A stretch of 64,000 bases of DNA, taken from assembly GCF_001422725.1 (NCBI RefSeq), contig NZ_LMMA01000004.1, positions 73,986-137,985 of the forward strand. Reading direction: 5' to 3'. The translations under genes were made by a program, and so were the position numbers. The notes beneath the pieces were generated by a model, which did no database searches, had not been told where the DNA came from, and worked only from the letters and a program-made list of their open reading frames with translations. This DNA is from Flavobacterium sp. Leaf82. Its GTDB lineage: Bacteria > Bacteroidota > Bacteroidia > Flavobacteriales > Flavobacteriaceae. Below, piece after piece: positions 10,168 to 19,259 of this stretch; positions within the stretch are counted from its first letter, which is position 1; each line of letters starts with the position of its first letter.

Positions 10168-11337
10168 ATGATGCTCATGATTTTACCCTTTTTTAAAAAA
10201 ATACAAAACTCACCTAAAGGATTTCGTATAGCAAATACTGTGTTTTTTTTTGTTTCCGGATTTGGATATTCTTCCTGGGTATCGCGAATTCCACACATAC
10301 AAGCACAATTACATTTATCCGAAGCTGAGTTTGGAGCCGTTTTATTTGCTTTTCCAATTGGTTTAATGCTTACAATGCCTTTTACAGGAATGTTATTAAA
10401 TAAATACAGCAGCAGGTATATCATGCTGTTAGGAGCAATCATGTTTAATATTGCCTTGTCTTTGCCGGGCTTAGCCGCTTTTGTATGGCAGTTGGTTTTG
10501 ATACTTTTAATTTTTGGTGCTTCTCGTAATATTTTTAATTTATCTATTAATGCACAATCTCTTGAAGTTCAAAAACTATATCCAAAATCAATTATAACAC
10601 GTTTTCATGCCGTTTGGAGTATAGCCGTTTTTTCAGGAGCAGGTTTAGGATATGTAATGGTTACACAGCAAATTTCGCCATCGTATCATTTACTGGGAGT
10701 TAGTATTTTTATGATGGGACTTACGGCTTGTTTTTATCCACTTAGTATTCATAATCAGCCCGTACCCGTTAAGAAGAAGTTCTTTTCGATGCCTGAAAAA
10801 AATCTGGTTAAGTTTGCCCTGATTTGTTTTGTATCGATGGCTTGCGAAAACACGATGTACGATTGGAGCGGAATTTATTTTGAAAATATTTTGCATGCTT
10901 CGCCAAAGTTAACAAGTGCAGCATTTGTGTTTTTTGCAACCGCCGTAACTTTAGGACGTTTGTTTGGAGATTACGGAGTAATGAAATTTGGAACGAAACG
11001 AATCCTGCTTTACAGCGGAATTTTTATCACCGCTGGATTCTCGATCTGTTTTATCCTGCCGTATGCTTATCCAACAATTTTTGGTTATGTATTAATAGGT
11101 ATTGGGGTTTCCTGCGTAGTTCCGTTAGTATTTAGTATTGCCGGAAGATCTTCAAAATTAAGCAGCGGTTCTGCATTAACTTCAATATCTACAATTGGTT
11201 ATCTAGGGTTTTTATTGGTTCCGCCAATGGTGGGTTTTATCTCTGAATACTTAAGTATGAAATGGGCATTTTTGGTAATGGCACTTTTAGGGATACTAAT
11301 GATTTTTATGGTAAATAAAATAGGGGAGAACGAATAG
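10168..11337 (+). CDS. MFS transporter (YbjJ/FucP-like)
   Basis: 389 residues with about 12 membrane helices. The first helix region is followed by FGYSSWVSRIPHIQAQLHLSEAEFGAVLFAFPIG and then GMLLNKYSSRYIML, the A-loop position of major facilitator proteins. The arrangement (short N-terminus, SRIP before helix 2, NxxYDWSGIYF near helix 7) resembles the YbjJ-like branch of the fucose-permease group. It is an inner-membrane transporter of unknown substrate, encoded alone. Two overlapping ATG codons (10168 and 10171) are possible starts, and the first is used here. Confidence 0.85.
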   Translation: MMLMILPFFKKIQNSPKGFRIANTVFFFVSGFGYSSWVSRIPHIQAQLHLSEAEFGAVLFAFPIGLMLTMPFTGMLLNKYSSRYIMLLGAIMFNIALSLPGLAAFVWQLVLILLIFGASRNIFNLSINAQSLEVQKLYPKSIITRFHAVWSIAVFSGAGLGYVMVTQQISPSYHLLGVSIFMMGLTACFYPLSIHNQPVPVKKKFFSMPEKNLVKFALICFVSMACENTMYDWSGIYFENILHASPKLTSAAFVFFATAVTLGRLFGDYGVMKFGTKRILLYSGIFITAGFSICFILPYAYPTIFGYVLIGIGVSCVVPLVFSIAGRSSKLSSGSALTSISTIGYLGFLLVPPMVGFISEYLSMKWAFLVMALLGILMIFMVNKIGENE

Positions 11338-11443
11338 TTTTTTTTAAAGTTCCTAAGGTTGTAAGTTACTGAGTGTCTAAGGTTTTTGTACGGAATTAAT
11401 TTATTGGCAGTTGAATATATTTTCGATCGTGTTTCCGAACTAA

Positions 11444-11983
11444 TCAAATGTTTTCTGAAATGTAATTTTTGAAAACTATCATTTGTATTAAGCAACATCC
11501 AATTATTAAAATTCCAATACCTAAAAGGATCTTAGTATATTTTTTATCTGTAAGATTTCCGTATCGGCCTTCAAAATAACTTTTAAATCGAAACATTTGA
11601 CCTTTTCCGGATTGATAAGGGATAAATTCTCTATTGTTTTTCTTCCAAAATAGTATTCTAATTACATGATATAAAATAAAAGTTGATAGGGGAATTAATG
11701 AAAAAAAATAATTATCAATTAATAAAAGTAGAGAAAGTATTAACCAGATAATTGAAAAATAAATATTTCTAAATCTCAATCCAAAAGGAGAGGAAATTGT
11801 TTGAAAACCAGCAGCAAAAGATATTATTAAAGAGATACCTAATTTGTATTCTGGATTGTATTTACTGGAATATAAATAGTATAAAACAGCCAGCAAATAT
11901 GATATTAAATATAAATAATCAGAAATTATAAATTTTCTAATTTCCAATTTTCCAAATTTGAATTTTCGATTTGTTTCTTGCAT
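11444..11983 (-). CDS. Hypothetical membrane protein
   Basis: 179 residues starting MQETNRKFKFGKLEIRK. Four to five hydrophobic helices are seen: LYLISYLLAVLYYLY, LGISLIISFAAGF, IYFSIIWLILSLLLLI, FFSLIPLSTFILYHVI, and the C-terminal ILLGIGILIIGCCLIQMIV. A charged soluble loop (RILFWKKNNREFIPYQSGKGQMFRFKSYFEGRYGN) lies before the last helix. I recognise no family. It is more AT-rich than its neighbours. A terminator is not obvious. Confidence 0.6.
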   Translation of the reverse strand: MQETNRKFKFGKLEIRKFIISDYLYLISYLLAVLYYLYSSKYNPEYKLGISLIISFAAGFQTISSPFGLRFRNIYFSIIWLILSLLLLIDNYFFSLIPLSTFILYHVIRILFWKKNNREFIPYQSGKGQMFRFKSYFEGRYGNLTDKKYTKILLGIGILIIGCCLIQMIVFKNYISENI

Positions 11984-12152
11984 TCTTGTAATGTTCTAAC
12001 TCTTGCATCTGGACTAAAGTCCAGCTCTACAATATTTTTAGAATCTTCGGTTCTTTTTCTTTGGTTTAGAATTCAATATCAATTGATTATATTGTAGAGA
12101 TATTCTTTTAGACTTTTTTTGATTGGGATCATCCTTCTAAATTATATAATTT

Positions 12153-12596
12153 TTAATTTTCTGTAGGATCAAAGTCATACATGAAATTATTTAATTGACC
12201 ATCAGAACTTTCAAGCCCAACAATATCCATAAGTTCTTCAAAATAGCTACAAATTCTTTCTCTATTTTCAGTATCTAAATCTAGATATATTGTAGAAAAT
12301 CTTTTAAGTCCTATTTTAATTGCATTTTGATAATCTTCATCGCTTGAATGATTTGATTGGGCAACTTTTTTAAAATCATCTGAAGCTAAATTAATTTTAT
12401 CTGTTAAAATTGGTTTTAGTTTTGGATCACCAATTCCAGGATAAAAAATAACATTATCTGTTACAAATTTTTCTTTACTTTTAAATTCTTCAAATTTATT
12501 CATTGCATCAATTGGAGTTTTTATTTGACCTTGCCCACAACATAGAAACATGAGAGATACAGAAATCAAAAATATTTTATTAATTACCTTTATCAT
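12153..12596 (-). CDS. Small lipoprotein, DUF4844-like
   Basis: 147 residues. The N-terminus KIFLISVSLMFLCCGQG carries a lipobox-like cysteine, so the protein is probably a lipoprotein. The mature part contains FYPGIGDPKLKPILTDKINLASDDFKK and an acidic helix ERICSYFEELMDIVGLESS; this pattern is reminiscent of the DUF4844 family, from memory only. Its start codon lies 4 nt after the stop of the lipoprotein gene upstream, so the two are co-transcribed. Confidence 0.6.
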   Translation of the reverse strand: MIKVINKIFLISVSLMFLCCGQGQIKTPIDAMNKFEEFKSKEKFVTDNVIFYPGIGDPKLKPILTDKINLASDDFKKVAQSNHSSDEDYQNAIKIGLKRFSTIYLDLDTENRERICSYFEELMDIVGLESSDGQLNNFMYDFDPTEN

Positions 12597-12600
12597 TAAA

Positions 12601-13077
12601 TTACTCCTTCGCCATTACAAACTTCTCCGTTGTAACTTTTCCGTCCAATTTTCCTGAAATCTCAGCTGTTATAGTATTATCAGCGCCTTTTGTATAAGTA
12701 ATTTTTTGCGGATAATCATGTTTTGGATTTTCGAAAATCAGCTGTTTGTCGGATTCTGCAGTTGATGGAAATGCTACAGGTTTATCATCATTTTGACCTT
12801 TTACGGTTGCAAAATACGTTAATGTTTCTCCTTTTTGAGCCAAAACAATGTTTTCGAAATGCAAAGTATCTTTTCCTTTTATAAAATAAGAAGCAGCGCT
12901 AAAAGTACTGTCGTTTAGTTTTATCCAGTTTTCAGAAAGTGCTCCATCGGGAGATTTGTTTTCCCAGTTTCCAATAAGCCAATCTGCGATTTTGATTTTA
13001 TCTTTCTCTACAGATTCCTTTTTCTGACAAGATATTGCTACTAATACAAGGGCTAAAAGAGTAATTTTCTGAAACAT
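12601..13077 (-). CDS. Lipoprotein, DUF6265-like
   Basis: 158 residues: lipoprotein signal MFQKITLLALVLVAISCQKK, then WLIGNWENKSPDGALSENWIKLNDSTFSAASYFIKGKDT, a lipocalin-like beta-barrel start typical of DUF6265 proteins, and FENPKHDYPQKITYTK. It is probably anchored in the periplasm or outer membrane. The function is unknown. It is the first gene of a two-gene unit with the downstream lipoprotein gene. Confidence 0.68.
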   Translation of the reverse strand: MFQKITLLALVLVAISCQKKESVEKDKIKIADWLIGNWENKSPDGALSENWIKLNDSTFSAASYFIKGKDTLHFENIVLAQKGETLTYFATVKGQNDDKPVAFPSTAESDKQLIFENPKHDYPQKITYTKGADNTITAEISGKLDGKVTTEKFVMAKE

Positions 13078-13128
13078 ATGCGTAGATATTTGAAGTTAAT
13101 TGAAAAGCTAAGATATTAAAAAAAGTTT

Positions 13129-13314
13129 GCCACGAATTTGCTTCGCCTATTCGCTATCGCTCGGGTTACGAATTTTCACGAATTGATTATGTTAATTGGA
13201 ACGTAAATTTATGCCACAGATTATAAAGATTAAAAATTTGCGAAAATTTGTGAAATTCGTGGCAAAAGAAACCCAACGAAAAAAAAATCTTTTTAATCCT
13301 GTAATCTGTGGCTA
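13129..13314. repeat. Interleaved inverted repeats (GCCACGAATT / GCCACAGATTA families)
   Basis: Two pairs of inverted arms are interleaved: GCCACGAATT at 13129-13138 with AATTCGTGGC at 13254-13263, and GCCACAGATTA at 13213-13223 with TAATCTGTGGC at 13302-13312. The outer pair brackets TTTTCACGAATT-like copies. It lies just after the topoisomerase stop and may fold into a transcript end. Confidence 0.6.
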
Positions 13315-13321
13315 AAAAAAA

Positions 13322-15625
13322 TTAAACGCTTTCGCTTAAAATCGAATAAACCAGTTCTTTAGTAGGTTTTTGATCTTTTAGTTTCGCTCTTACATCATCA
13401 AAAGTCACTTTAAAATTGCAACCTAATTTATAATCACCACAACCATAAGCAGTTTTTCCTTTCATGATTGTTCCCTTTTTACATTTCGGACATGTCAGTG
13501 AATCTGATGTTTCGGCTTTTTTTGCTTTCGGAGCGGTTTTCTTGACTTCGAGTTTAAGTTTGTAGTTTTCTTCAAAACGAATTAAACCTTCAACACTTCC
13601 TTCATTGGTTTTAAAACCTTTAATATTTACGGTTGATCCTTTTTGGACTAATCTTAAATATTGATTCTCGGTTATTTTTTTCTCGGCAAAAGTATAAGGC
13701 AAAACAAAATCACAGCCTGCTTTATAATTACCACATCCGTAAGCCGATTTTCCTTTTATTAAAGTTGCTTTCTGGCATTTAGGGCAAGTTTCTGCCAGGA
13801 TTCCATCTGCTTTCTTTTTCTCTGTTTTTACAACTTCTTTTTGAGTTGTGGCTGCATGCGAAATATTGGCGTGCCTGGTTTCACTTCGAACCTCAGTAAC
13901 CAAAGCCTCGACCATTCGCTTCATGTTTTTGATAAAAGCTCCAGCGGTGAAAGTTCCTTTCTCGATATCTTTCAATTGTTTTTCCCAAGAACCCGTAAGT
14001 TCAGCTGATTTTATCAGTTCATTCTGAATCGTATCAATAAGCTGAATCCCTGTAGGAGTTGGTAAAACCTGCTTTTTATTTCGAACAATATATTGACGTT
14101 TAAACAGCGTTTCGATAATATTTGCTCGCGTAGACGGACGGCCAATACCATTTTCTTTCATTAATTCACGCAAATCCTCATCGTCGACTTGTTTTCCTGC
14201 AGTTTCCATTGCACGCAGTAAAGTTGCCTCGGTAAACTGATTGGGTGGTTTGGTTTCTTTTTCTAAAAACGAAGGTTCATGCGGACCTTTTTCTCCCACC
14301 ACAAAACTCGGCAACAAATCAGCTTCTTTTTCTTTGGCATTAGGATCTTCAAATACAACACGGAATCCTTTTTTAAGGATTTCTTTTCCGTTAGTTTTAA
14401 ACATCACATCGGCAGCTTTTCCTACTACTGTAGTATTGGCAACCAAACAATCGTCGTAGAACACAGCAATAAAACGTTTGGTAATGATGTCATATACTTG
14501 CTGCTGATTGTATTGCAAATTGCTTTCTATTCCGGTTGGAATAATAGCATGGTGATCTGTAACTTTTTTATCGTTGAAAACCTTAGGTGATTTTTTAATC
14601 TTTTTTCCTAAAAGCGGTTGCGTTAATTCACTGTATTTTTTTAAGTTTTGCAGAATTCCCGGTACTTTTGGGTAAATGTCGTTTGGCAAAAACGTAGTAT
14701 CAACTCTGGGATAGGTAACTACTTTTTGTTCGTACAGCGTTTGTACAATTTTAAGCGTTTCATCTGCAGAAAATCCAAACTTGGTATTGCAATAAACCTG
14801 TAAGCCAGTTAAGTCAAATAGTTTAGGAGCATATTCATTTCCGTTCTTTTTATCGACCGAAACAATTTCGAACTCGCTTTCTTTGACTTTATTGGCGAGA
14901 AGTTCACCGTCTTCTTTTTTCAGGAAACGACCTTCTTCATAACTAAAAAGGGTTTCTCTGTATAAAGTCTGTAATTCCCAATAGGGTTGAGGTTTAAAGT
15001 TTTCGATTTCTTTCCAGCGATCGACAACCATTGCCAATGTTGGCGTTTGCACGCGCCCAATAGACAATACTTGTTTGTAACCTCCATGTTTTACCGTATA
15101 CAAACGTGTGGCATTCATACCCAATAACCAGTCGCCAATAGCTCTTGAAAATCCGGCGTAAAATAAATTATCGTAGTTGGCAGAGGGTTTTAGATTTTCA
15201 AAACCTTCTTTTATAGCTTCGGTTGTTAAGGACGAAATCCATAAACGCTGAACTTCGCCTTTGTAATGCGCTTCATTCATGACCCAACGCTGAATCAATT
15301 CTCCTTCTTGCCCGGCATCCCCGCAGTTTATAACCAACTCGGCTTTGTCGAATAAGCTTTTTACAATTTTAAATTGCTTTTGGATTCCTGAATTCTGAAC
15401 GACTTTGGTTTCAAATTTTTCCGGAAGCATGGGTAAGTTATTCAAATCCCAGCTTTTCCAATGAGGTTTGTAATCGTTAGGCTCTTTTAAAGTGCATAAA
15501 TGTCCAAAAGTATAGGTAACAGCATAACCGTTTCCTTCATAATATCCATCGTGCTTGGTATTGGCTCCCAAAACGGTTGCGATTTCTCGTGCTACACTTG
15601 GTTTCTCGGCAATACAGACCTTCAT
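13322..15625 (-). CDS. topB: DNA topoisomerase III (type IA)
   Basis: 767 residues. It opens with the TOPRIM motif (CIAEKPSVAREIA, residues 4-16) and carries the acidic CGDAGQEGEL motif at 101-110. IGRVQTPTLAMVVDRW follows at 189-204, and the catalytic Tyr is in VVTYPRVDTT (Y305). HHAIIPTG and ENGIGRPSTRANII are also present. Two C-terminal zinc ribbons (CPKC...YGCGNYKAGC and CPKC...YGCGDYKLGC) end the protein. Type IA enzymes pass single strands and relax or decatenate DNA. The length is about 100 residues above E. coli TopB because of the two zinc modules. It is transcribed alone. Confidence 0.95.
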   Translation of the reverse strand: MKVCIAEKPSVAREIATVLGANTKHDGYYEGNGYAVTYTFGHLCTLKEPNDYKPHWKSWDLNNLPMLPEKFETKVVQNSGIQKQFKIVKSLFDKAELVINCGDAGQEGELIQRWVMNEAHYKGEVQRLWISSLTTEAIKEGFENLKPSANYDNLFYAGFSRAIGDWLLGMNATRLYTVKHGGYKQVLSIGRVQTPTLAMVVDRWKEIENFKPQPYWELQTLYRETLFSYEEGRFLKKEDGELLANKVKESEFEIVSVDKKNGNEYAPKLFDLTGLQVYCNTKFGFSADETLKIVQTLYEQKVVTYPRVDTTFLPNDIYPKVPGILQNLKKYSELTQPLLGKKIKKSPKVFNDKKVTDHHAIIPTGIESNLQYNQQQVYDIITKRFIAVFYDDCLVANTTVVGKAADVMFKTNGKEILKKGFRVVFEDPNAKEKEADLLPSFVVGEKGPHEPSFLEKETKPPNQFTEATLLRAMETAGKQVDDEDLRELMKENGIGRPSTRANIIETLFKRQYIVRNKKQVLPTPTGIQLIDTIQNELIKSAELTGSWEKQLKDIEKGTFTAGAFIKNMKRMVEALVTEVRSETRHANISHAATTQKEVVKTEKKKADGILAETCPKCQKATLIKGKSAYGCGNYKAGCDFVLPYTFAEKKITENQYLRLVQKGSTVNIKGFKTNEGSVEGLIRFEENYKLKLEVKKTAPKAKKAETSDSLTCPKCKKGTIMKGKTAYGCGDYKLGCNFKVTFDDVRAKLKDQKPTKELVYSILSESV

Positions 15626-15780
15626 TTTCTCTTTCTAATTTAAAAGCGAAATTAGGGATTTATTATAAGAAAGTTGCTAAGAAGCAAATGTTCTAACAAG
15701 CTAAGTTTTTTGTATTGTTGTTAAGAAGCTGGATATGAAGTTTTTTAAGTTTTTTTAATTTGGCGAAGTCACAACGTTTT

Positions 15781-15843
15781 GCAAGGAACAAAGCAATCTC
15801 ATTTAGTGGTCGATTTTTACCGTGAGATTGCTTTGTTCCTCGC
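15781..15843. repeat. Long hairpin repeat (GAGATTGCTTTGTTCCT family)
   Basis: Arms GCAAGGAACAAAGCAATCTC and its inverse (21 nt each, one mismatch) surround a 21-nt loop. Sequences of this 'GATTGCTTTGTTCCTCGCAA' kind recur between genes in many Bacteroidota. It sits between the monooxygenase stop and the topB start. Confidence 0.65.
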
Positions 15844-15871
15844 AAGGACTTTGATTGTGGATTTACTTTCG

Positions 15872-17032
15872 TTATTCAAATGCAAAAAATTCCAGCATTG
15901 TTGTTAATGAATTTTCTGAGTGCATTTTTTCGCCATTTTCAAGTGATTCCTGTGCTGCTTTTGAAGCTCTCTTACGCATAGAAATTTCATAATTTGAAAT
16001 AGCTTCTTGTAACGAATGATATTGATCTGATGTTAAATATTCGCTTAATTCTAATGCATCTCGCATCGCCATATTTGCACCTTCGCCAGCAAAAGGAGGC
16101 ATTACATGCGCTGCATCGCCAATAATCGTTACGTTAGGCAAGGTTTTCCAGTCCTGATCTAAAGGCATGCAATAAATAGGACGCGGAATAAAAGGTACAG
16201 ACACATTCTCGAATAGCTCGTACCATATATTGCTCCATTCAGGATATTCTTTTTTAAACCATTCCAGTATTTGTGATTTATCAGTATAATCAAGACCATT
16301 TGTAACAGCCCAATTTTCAGGAGTTTTAAAACTTGCATAAAAACCAAGAGCGCCGTCTCCTTTTTGTCCCAGCAATATATTTTTTGCGTTTCCAAACGCC
16401 ATGATTTTTCCGCCGTTTAATAAAGAATCGATAACAGGAGTAGCTTTTTTAGATTCATGAACATTGCCTTCAAGCATTGTAATGCCAGAGTAAAATGCTT
16501 TGATATCAGTAATGTAAGGTCGGATTTTAGAATTTGCTCCATCAGAACCAATTACAATATCGGCATAAAATGATTCACCGTTTTTAAAGTTTAGCAACCA
16601 ACCTTCGTTTTGCGGTTCCATCGAAATAAAATGACTGTTCCAAACTATCGTTTCTGGTTGTAAAGATTCTAATAATATTTTGCGTAATGCACCGCGATCT
16701 ATTTCAGGGCGAAAATATTCATTGCCGAAATCTTCCTCAACATTTGTTTCGTGATCGCTAAAAAATATTTTTGCGTTTTCGTCCAGAATCAGGGTTTTGT
16801 CTGCGCCAGGCATAAAATTATTCTTGAATTCCTCAAATAAATCAGCTTTATGAATTGCTGCCAATCCAGATTCGTCATGCAAATCAAGCGGAGAACCTTG
16901 TACTCGCGCATCTTTATTTAAATCTCTTTCGTAGACTTTTACGTTTGCGTTTTGTAATTGCAATAGTCTGGCTAAAGTAAGTCCGCCGGGACCGCCGCCT
17001 ATAATGGCAACTTGTTTATTTTCTAGTAACAT
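15872..17032 (-). CDS. Tet(X)-like FAD-dependent monooxygenase
   Basis: 386 residues of the para-hydroxybenzoate-hydroxylase fold. The dinucleotide motif AIIGGGPGGLTLARLLQ is at residues 9-25, the DG-like motif VIGSDGANSKIRP at about 160, and GDAAHVMPPFAGEGANMAMRDALELSE near 310. The segments VYERD, LDLHDESG, GAADKT-like loop, PEIDRGALRKILLESL and TIIGDAAHVMPPFAG follow the tetracycline-inactivating enzyme Tet(X) closely along the whole length. The C-terminal helix with YEISMRKRASKAAQES matches too. It is therefore a chromosomal Tet(X)-type flavin monooxygenase; whether it oxidises tetracyclines is not shown. It lies 61 bp after an AraC regulator on the same strand, likely in one operon. Confidence 0.88.
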   Translation of the reverse strand: MLLENKQVAIIGGGPGGLTLARLLQLQNANVKVYERDLNKDARVQGSPLDLHDESGLAAIHKADLFEEFKNNFMPGADKTLILDENAKIFFSDHETNVEEDFGNEYFRPEIDRGALRKILLESLQPETIVWNSHFISMEPQNEGWLLNFKNGESFYADIVIGSDGANSKIRPYITDIKAFYSGITMLEGNVHESKKATPVIDSLLNGGKIMAFGNAKNILLGQKGDGALGFYASFKTPENWAVTNGLDYTDKSQILEWFKKEYPEWSNIWYELFENVSVPFIPRPIYCMPLDQDWKTLPNVTIIGDAAHVMPPFAGEGANMAMRDALELSEYLTSDQYHSLQEAISNYEISMRKRASKAAQESLENGEKMHSENSLTTMLEFFAFE

Positions 17033-17093
17033 TCCTGTTTAAGTTTTAAATTAATTATTCCGTTTAGCTTTTCAGCTTATCGTCGGAACAAAA

Positions 17094-17849
17094 TTATTGC
17101 TCTTTCAGGACGGATAATAGTATAAATCGGTCATCTTTATTTTTTAATAACTCGCTGGGAACTACGCCGGAAAATTTTTTGATTTCTTTTATAAAATGAT
17201 TCTGATCCGTGAAGTTTAATTCCGGAAAAAGTTTGCCTTTTGCTATATGTTCTAATGAAGCTTTGAAACGCAAAATTTTACAGAATGCATTTAACGAAAG
17301 TCCAAATTGTTTATTGAAATAACGGTTGATTTCACGGCTGCTCCAGGAAATTTCTTCAGAGAGTTGTTGTATTTTTATTTCGCCGTTTGATTCATAAACC
17401 AGTTTAAAAAGTTTACGTTTTCTTTCGTCGATTTTGGTGGGCAAAATTTCCTTTAGTTTTGTGTCTATTTTAGAATGAAAGGATTCAAAATCTTTTAAAT
17501 CTTCGTTGGTAATATTCCAAAAGTCTTTTGGTAAAACTTTGGCACTATTTAAAATATCGGCAATAGAAGTATGCAAAAGATATTCGGTTCCCAAAGGTTT
17601 AAAACTAATTTTGAAAGCCAGTGTATTTGCCGGAATAATTTGTTGCTCAGGCACATTTTCGAGACCAATAAGTGTAGCTTGAAAAGGCTCTGATTTTGAT
17701 TGCATAAAAAACAAATCAATTCTTCCGTCTGGCATCAGGACGACTTCCATGCCTTTATCTGACTTGTTATGAAACATTCCAATATTTTCTACAAAGTCAA
17801 GAAGTGACTCGTCCGGTTCTATGGCTTTGTAGTAGAAATCGTTCTTCAT
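17094..17849 (-). CDS. AraC-family regulator
   Basis: 251 residues. The N-terminal part (DUF6597-like; VVLMPDGRIDLFFM, FKPLGTEYLLHTSI) is a ligand-sensing domain. The C-terminal two-helix-turn-helix unit (about 150-245) contains IQQLSEEISWSSREINRYFNKQFGLSLNAFCKILRF and NFTDQNHFIKEIKKFSGVVPSEL. It is placed directly before the Tet(X)-like monooxygenase and probably controls it or responds to the same compound. Confidence 0.85.
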   Translation of the reverse strand: MKNDFYYKAIEPDESLLDFVENIGMFHNKSDKGMEVVLMPDGRIDLFFMQSKSEPFQATLIGLENVPEQQIIPANTLAFKISFKPLGTEYLLHTSIADILNSAKVLPKDFWNITNEDLKDFESFHSKIDTKLKEILPTKIDERKRKLFKLVYESNGEIKIQQLSEEISWSSREINRYFNKQFGLSLNAFCKILRFKASLEHIAKGKLFPELNFTDQNHFIKEIKKFSGVVPSELLKNKDDRFILLSVLKEQ

Positions 17850-17884
17850 TTTTTTTAATTAAGACTTAAATGGAAAAATTAAAA

Positions 17885-18964
17885 TTAAGCCTTTTTTCTT
17901 TTACCTGTTAGATATTTTCGAATTGGAGTATCATAAAAAACCATAGTCAAATACGCGATTCCAACTAAAAGAATTGTTCCTGTTATTACTACCAAAGTAA
18001 GCTCATTTGTTTCTGGTTTGTACTTGGTGTAATAGTTTGCAAATATCCACATTGCTGCATAATGCGTCATGTATAACGGATAAGATATATTTCCTAAAAA
18101 CACACAAAGTTTTCTAAATCCTGGTTTTAATGTTGCTCCGGCTCCTAAAATTATTAATAACGGAAAATACAACAAAACAATTATAGGTTCTGACAACCAA
18201 TTAAAATTAGAAAAAGGTACAAAGAAAGCCAGCAATAGTAATATTGATAAACCTATAAATCCCAGATTTGATTTAATAGTCCAGTTGGAACGATAGATAA
18301 GCATTCCTGCTAAAAACGAATACGAAATACGGGCAAAACCATCCCAAAAAGTTTCTCCGCTCCATCCGCCCAATAAAGAACCTCCGGCACGATAACTTAC
18401 GAAACAAAGACCTATTGCAGCAAAAACAGTTAATAAAAAGAGCGAACGACGACTTAATTTATAAAGAAAAAGCGCGTATAAAATATTCGCTACATATTCC
18501 CAAAACAAAGACCAGCCAGGCGCATTTAAACCAAATAAATTAAAATAACGATCTGCCATAACCGGAAAAGGAACCAGAAAAACTGAAGCAAGAAAGATCA
18601 AAATTAGTTTGCCTGTTTCGTAGCTTTCCGGATGACCGCCAAATGGATCAAACAGAAAAGTCAATAAACCCAATACAGAACCAAAAACAACCAAAGGATG
18701 CAACCTGATTAAGCGCAATTTAAAAAAGTCGCTAATTTTCATTTTGTCAATACGATCGTGATATGCATAAGCAATAACAAATCCGGAAAGACAAAAGAAA
18801 AAATCAACAGCAAGAAAACCATGCGCAATAAAATTTTCGCTTGGCGGATGAACGATTTCCATAAAATGAAAAATCACAATTGCCACAGCGGCTATTCCTC
18901 TTAATCCGTCGAGGAGTTCAAAATGTTGTTTTGCTTTTAAGGTTTCGGTTTGGGGTTGTGTCAT
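17885..18964 (-). CDS. Acyltransferase 3 family protein (OafA/YrhL type)
   Basis: 359 residues, about ten helices. It starts with LLDGLRGIAAVAIVIFHFMEI, the acyltransferase-3 signature with catalytic His in IFHF, and continues with FLAVDFFFCLSGFVIAYAYHDRI and a conserved RLIRLHPL. Members O-acylate cell-surface sugars, peptidoglycan or lipids from the cytoplasmic membrane. The acceptor is unknown. It is 35 bp upstream of the AraC gene on the same strand. Confidence 0.9.
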   Translation of the reverse strand: MTQPQTETLKAKQHFELLDGLRGIAAVAIVIFHFMEIVHPPSENFIAHGFLAVDFFFCLSGFVIAYAYHDRIDKMKISDFFKLRLIRLHPLVVFGSVLGLLTFLFDPFGGHPESYETGKLILIFLASVFLVPFPVMADRYFNLFGLNAPGWSLFWEYVANILYALFLYKLSRRSLFLLTVFAAIGLCFVSYRAGGSLLGGWSGETFWDGFARISYSFLAGMLIYRSNWTIKSNLGFIGLSILLLLAFFVPFSNFNWLSEPIIVLLYFPLLIILGAGATLKPGFRKLCVFLGNISYPLYMTHYAAMWIFANYYTKYKPETNELTLVVITGTILLVGIAYLTMVFYDTPIRKYLTGKRKKA

Positions 18965-18993
18965 GTTTGTTGGCTTTTCGATAAGGTTTTAAA

Positions 18994-19259
18994 TTAAAGT
19001 GGTAATAAAAAATCACTATTTGGATCAAAAGGAATGTCAAAAACATCTCCATTTTCCATTGCACAAAAGATATGGAATGTTTGTGACAACTTTTCAAGAT
19101 TAAATTGATATAACTCTTCTGTATGATCTAGATCTCGCTTTAGTATTTTTAATCAAAATCTTCTTTAGATAAAAAGTAATCATATTGTATTTTTCGATCT
19201 ATTTTTCCTTTTCCGCATATATAGATTTCAGATGTTGTTATGCCATGTTGATTAGGAGA
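18994..19259 (-). pseudogene. Remnant of an unknown gene
   Basis: Directly after the PhzF stop the minus strand codes for PNQHGITTSEIYICGKGKID..KIQYDYFLSKEDFD and then hits a stop. One frame away it continues as KILKRDLDHTEELYQFNLE... to ..FDIPFDPNSDFLLPL and a natural stop at 18994. The two parts read as one protein broken by a single indel, and the 5' end is missing. I do not recognise the family. The fragment looks like what remained after a deletion joined it to phzF. Confidence 0.55.

Noticed and set aside
10104..10442. Minus-strand open frame across the MFS start
   Set aside because: Lies opposite a clear transporter gene, with no family match and no promoter.
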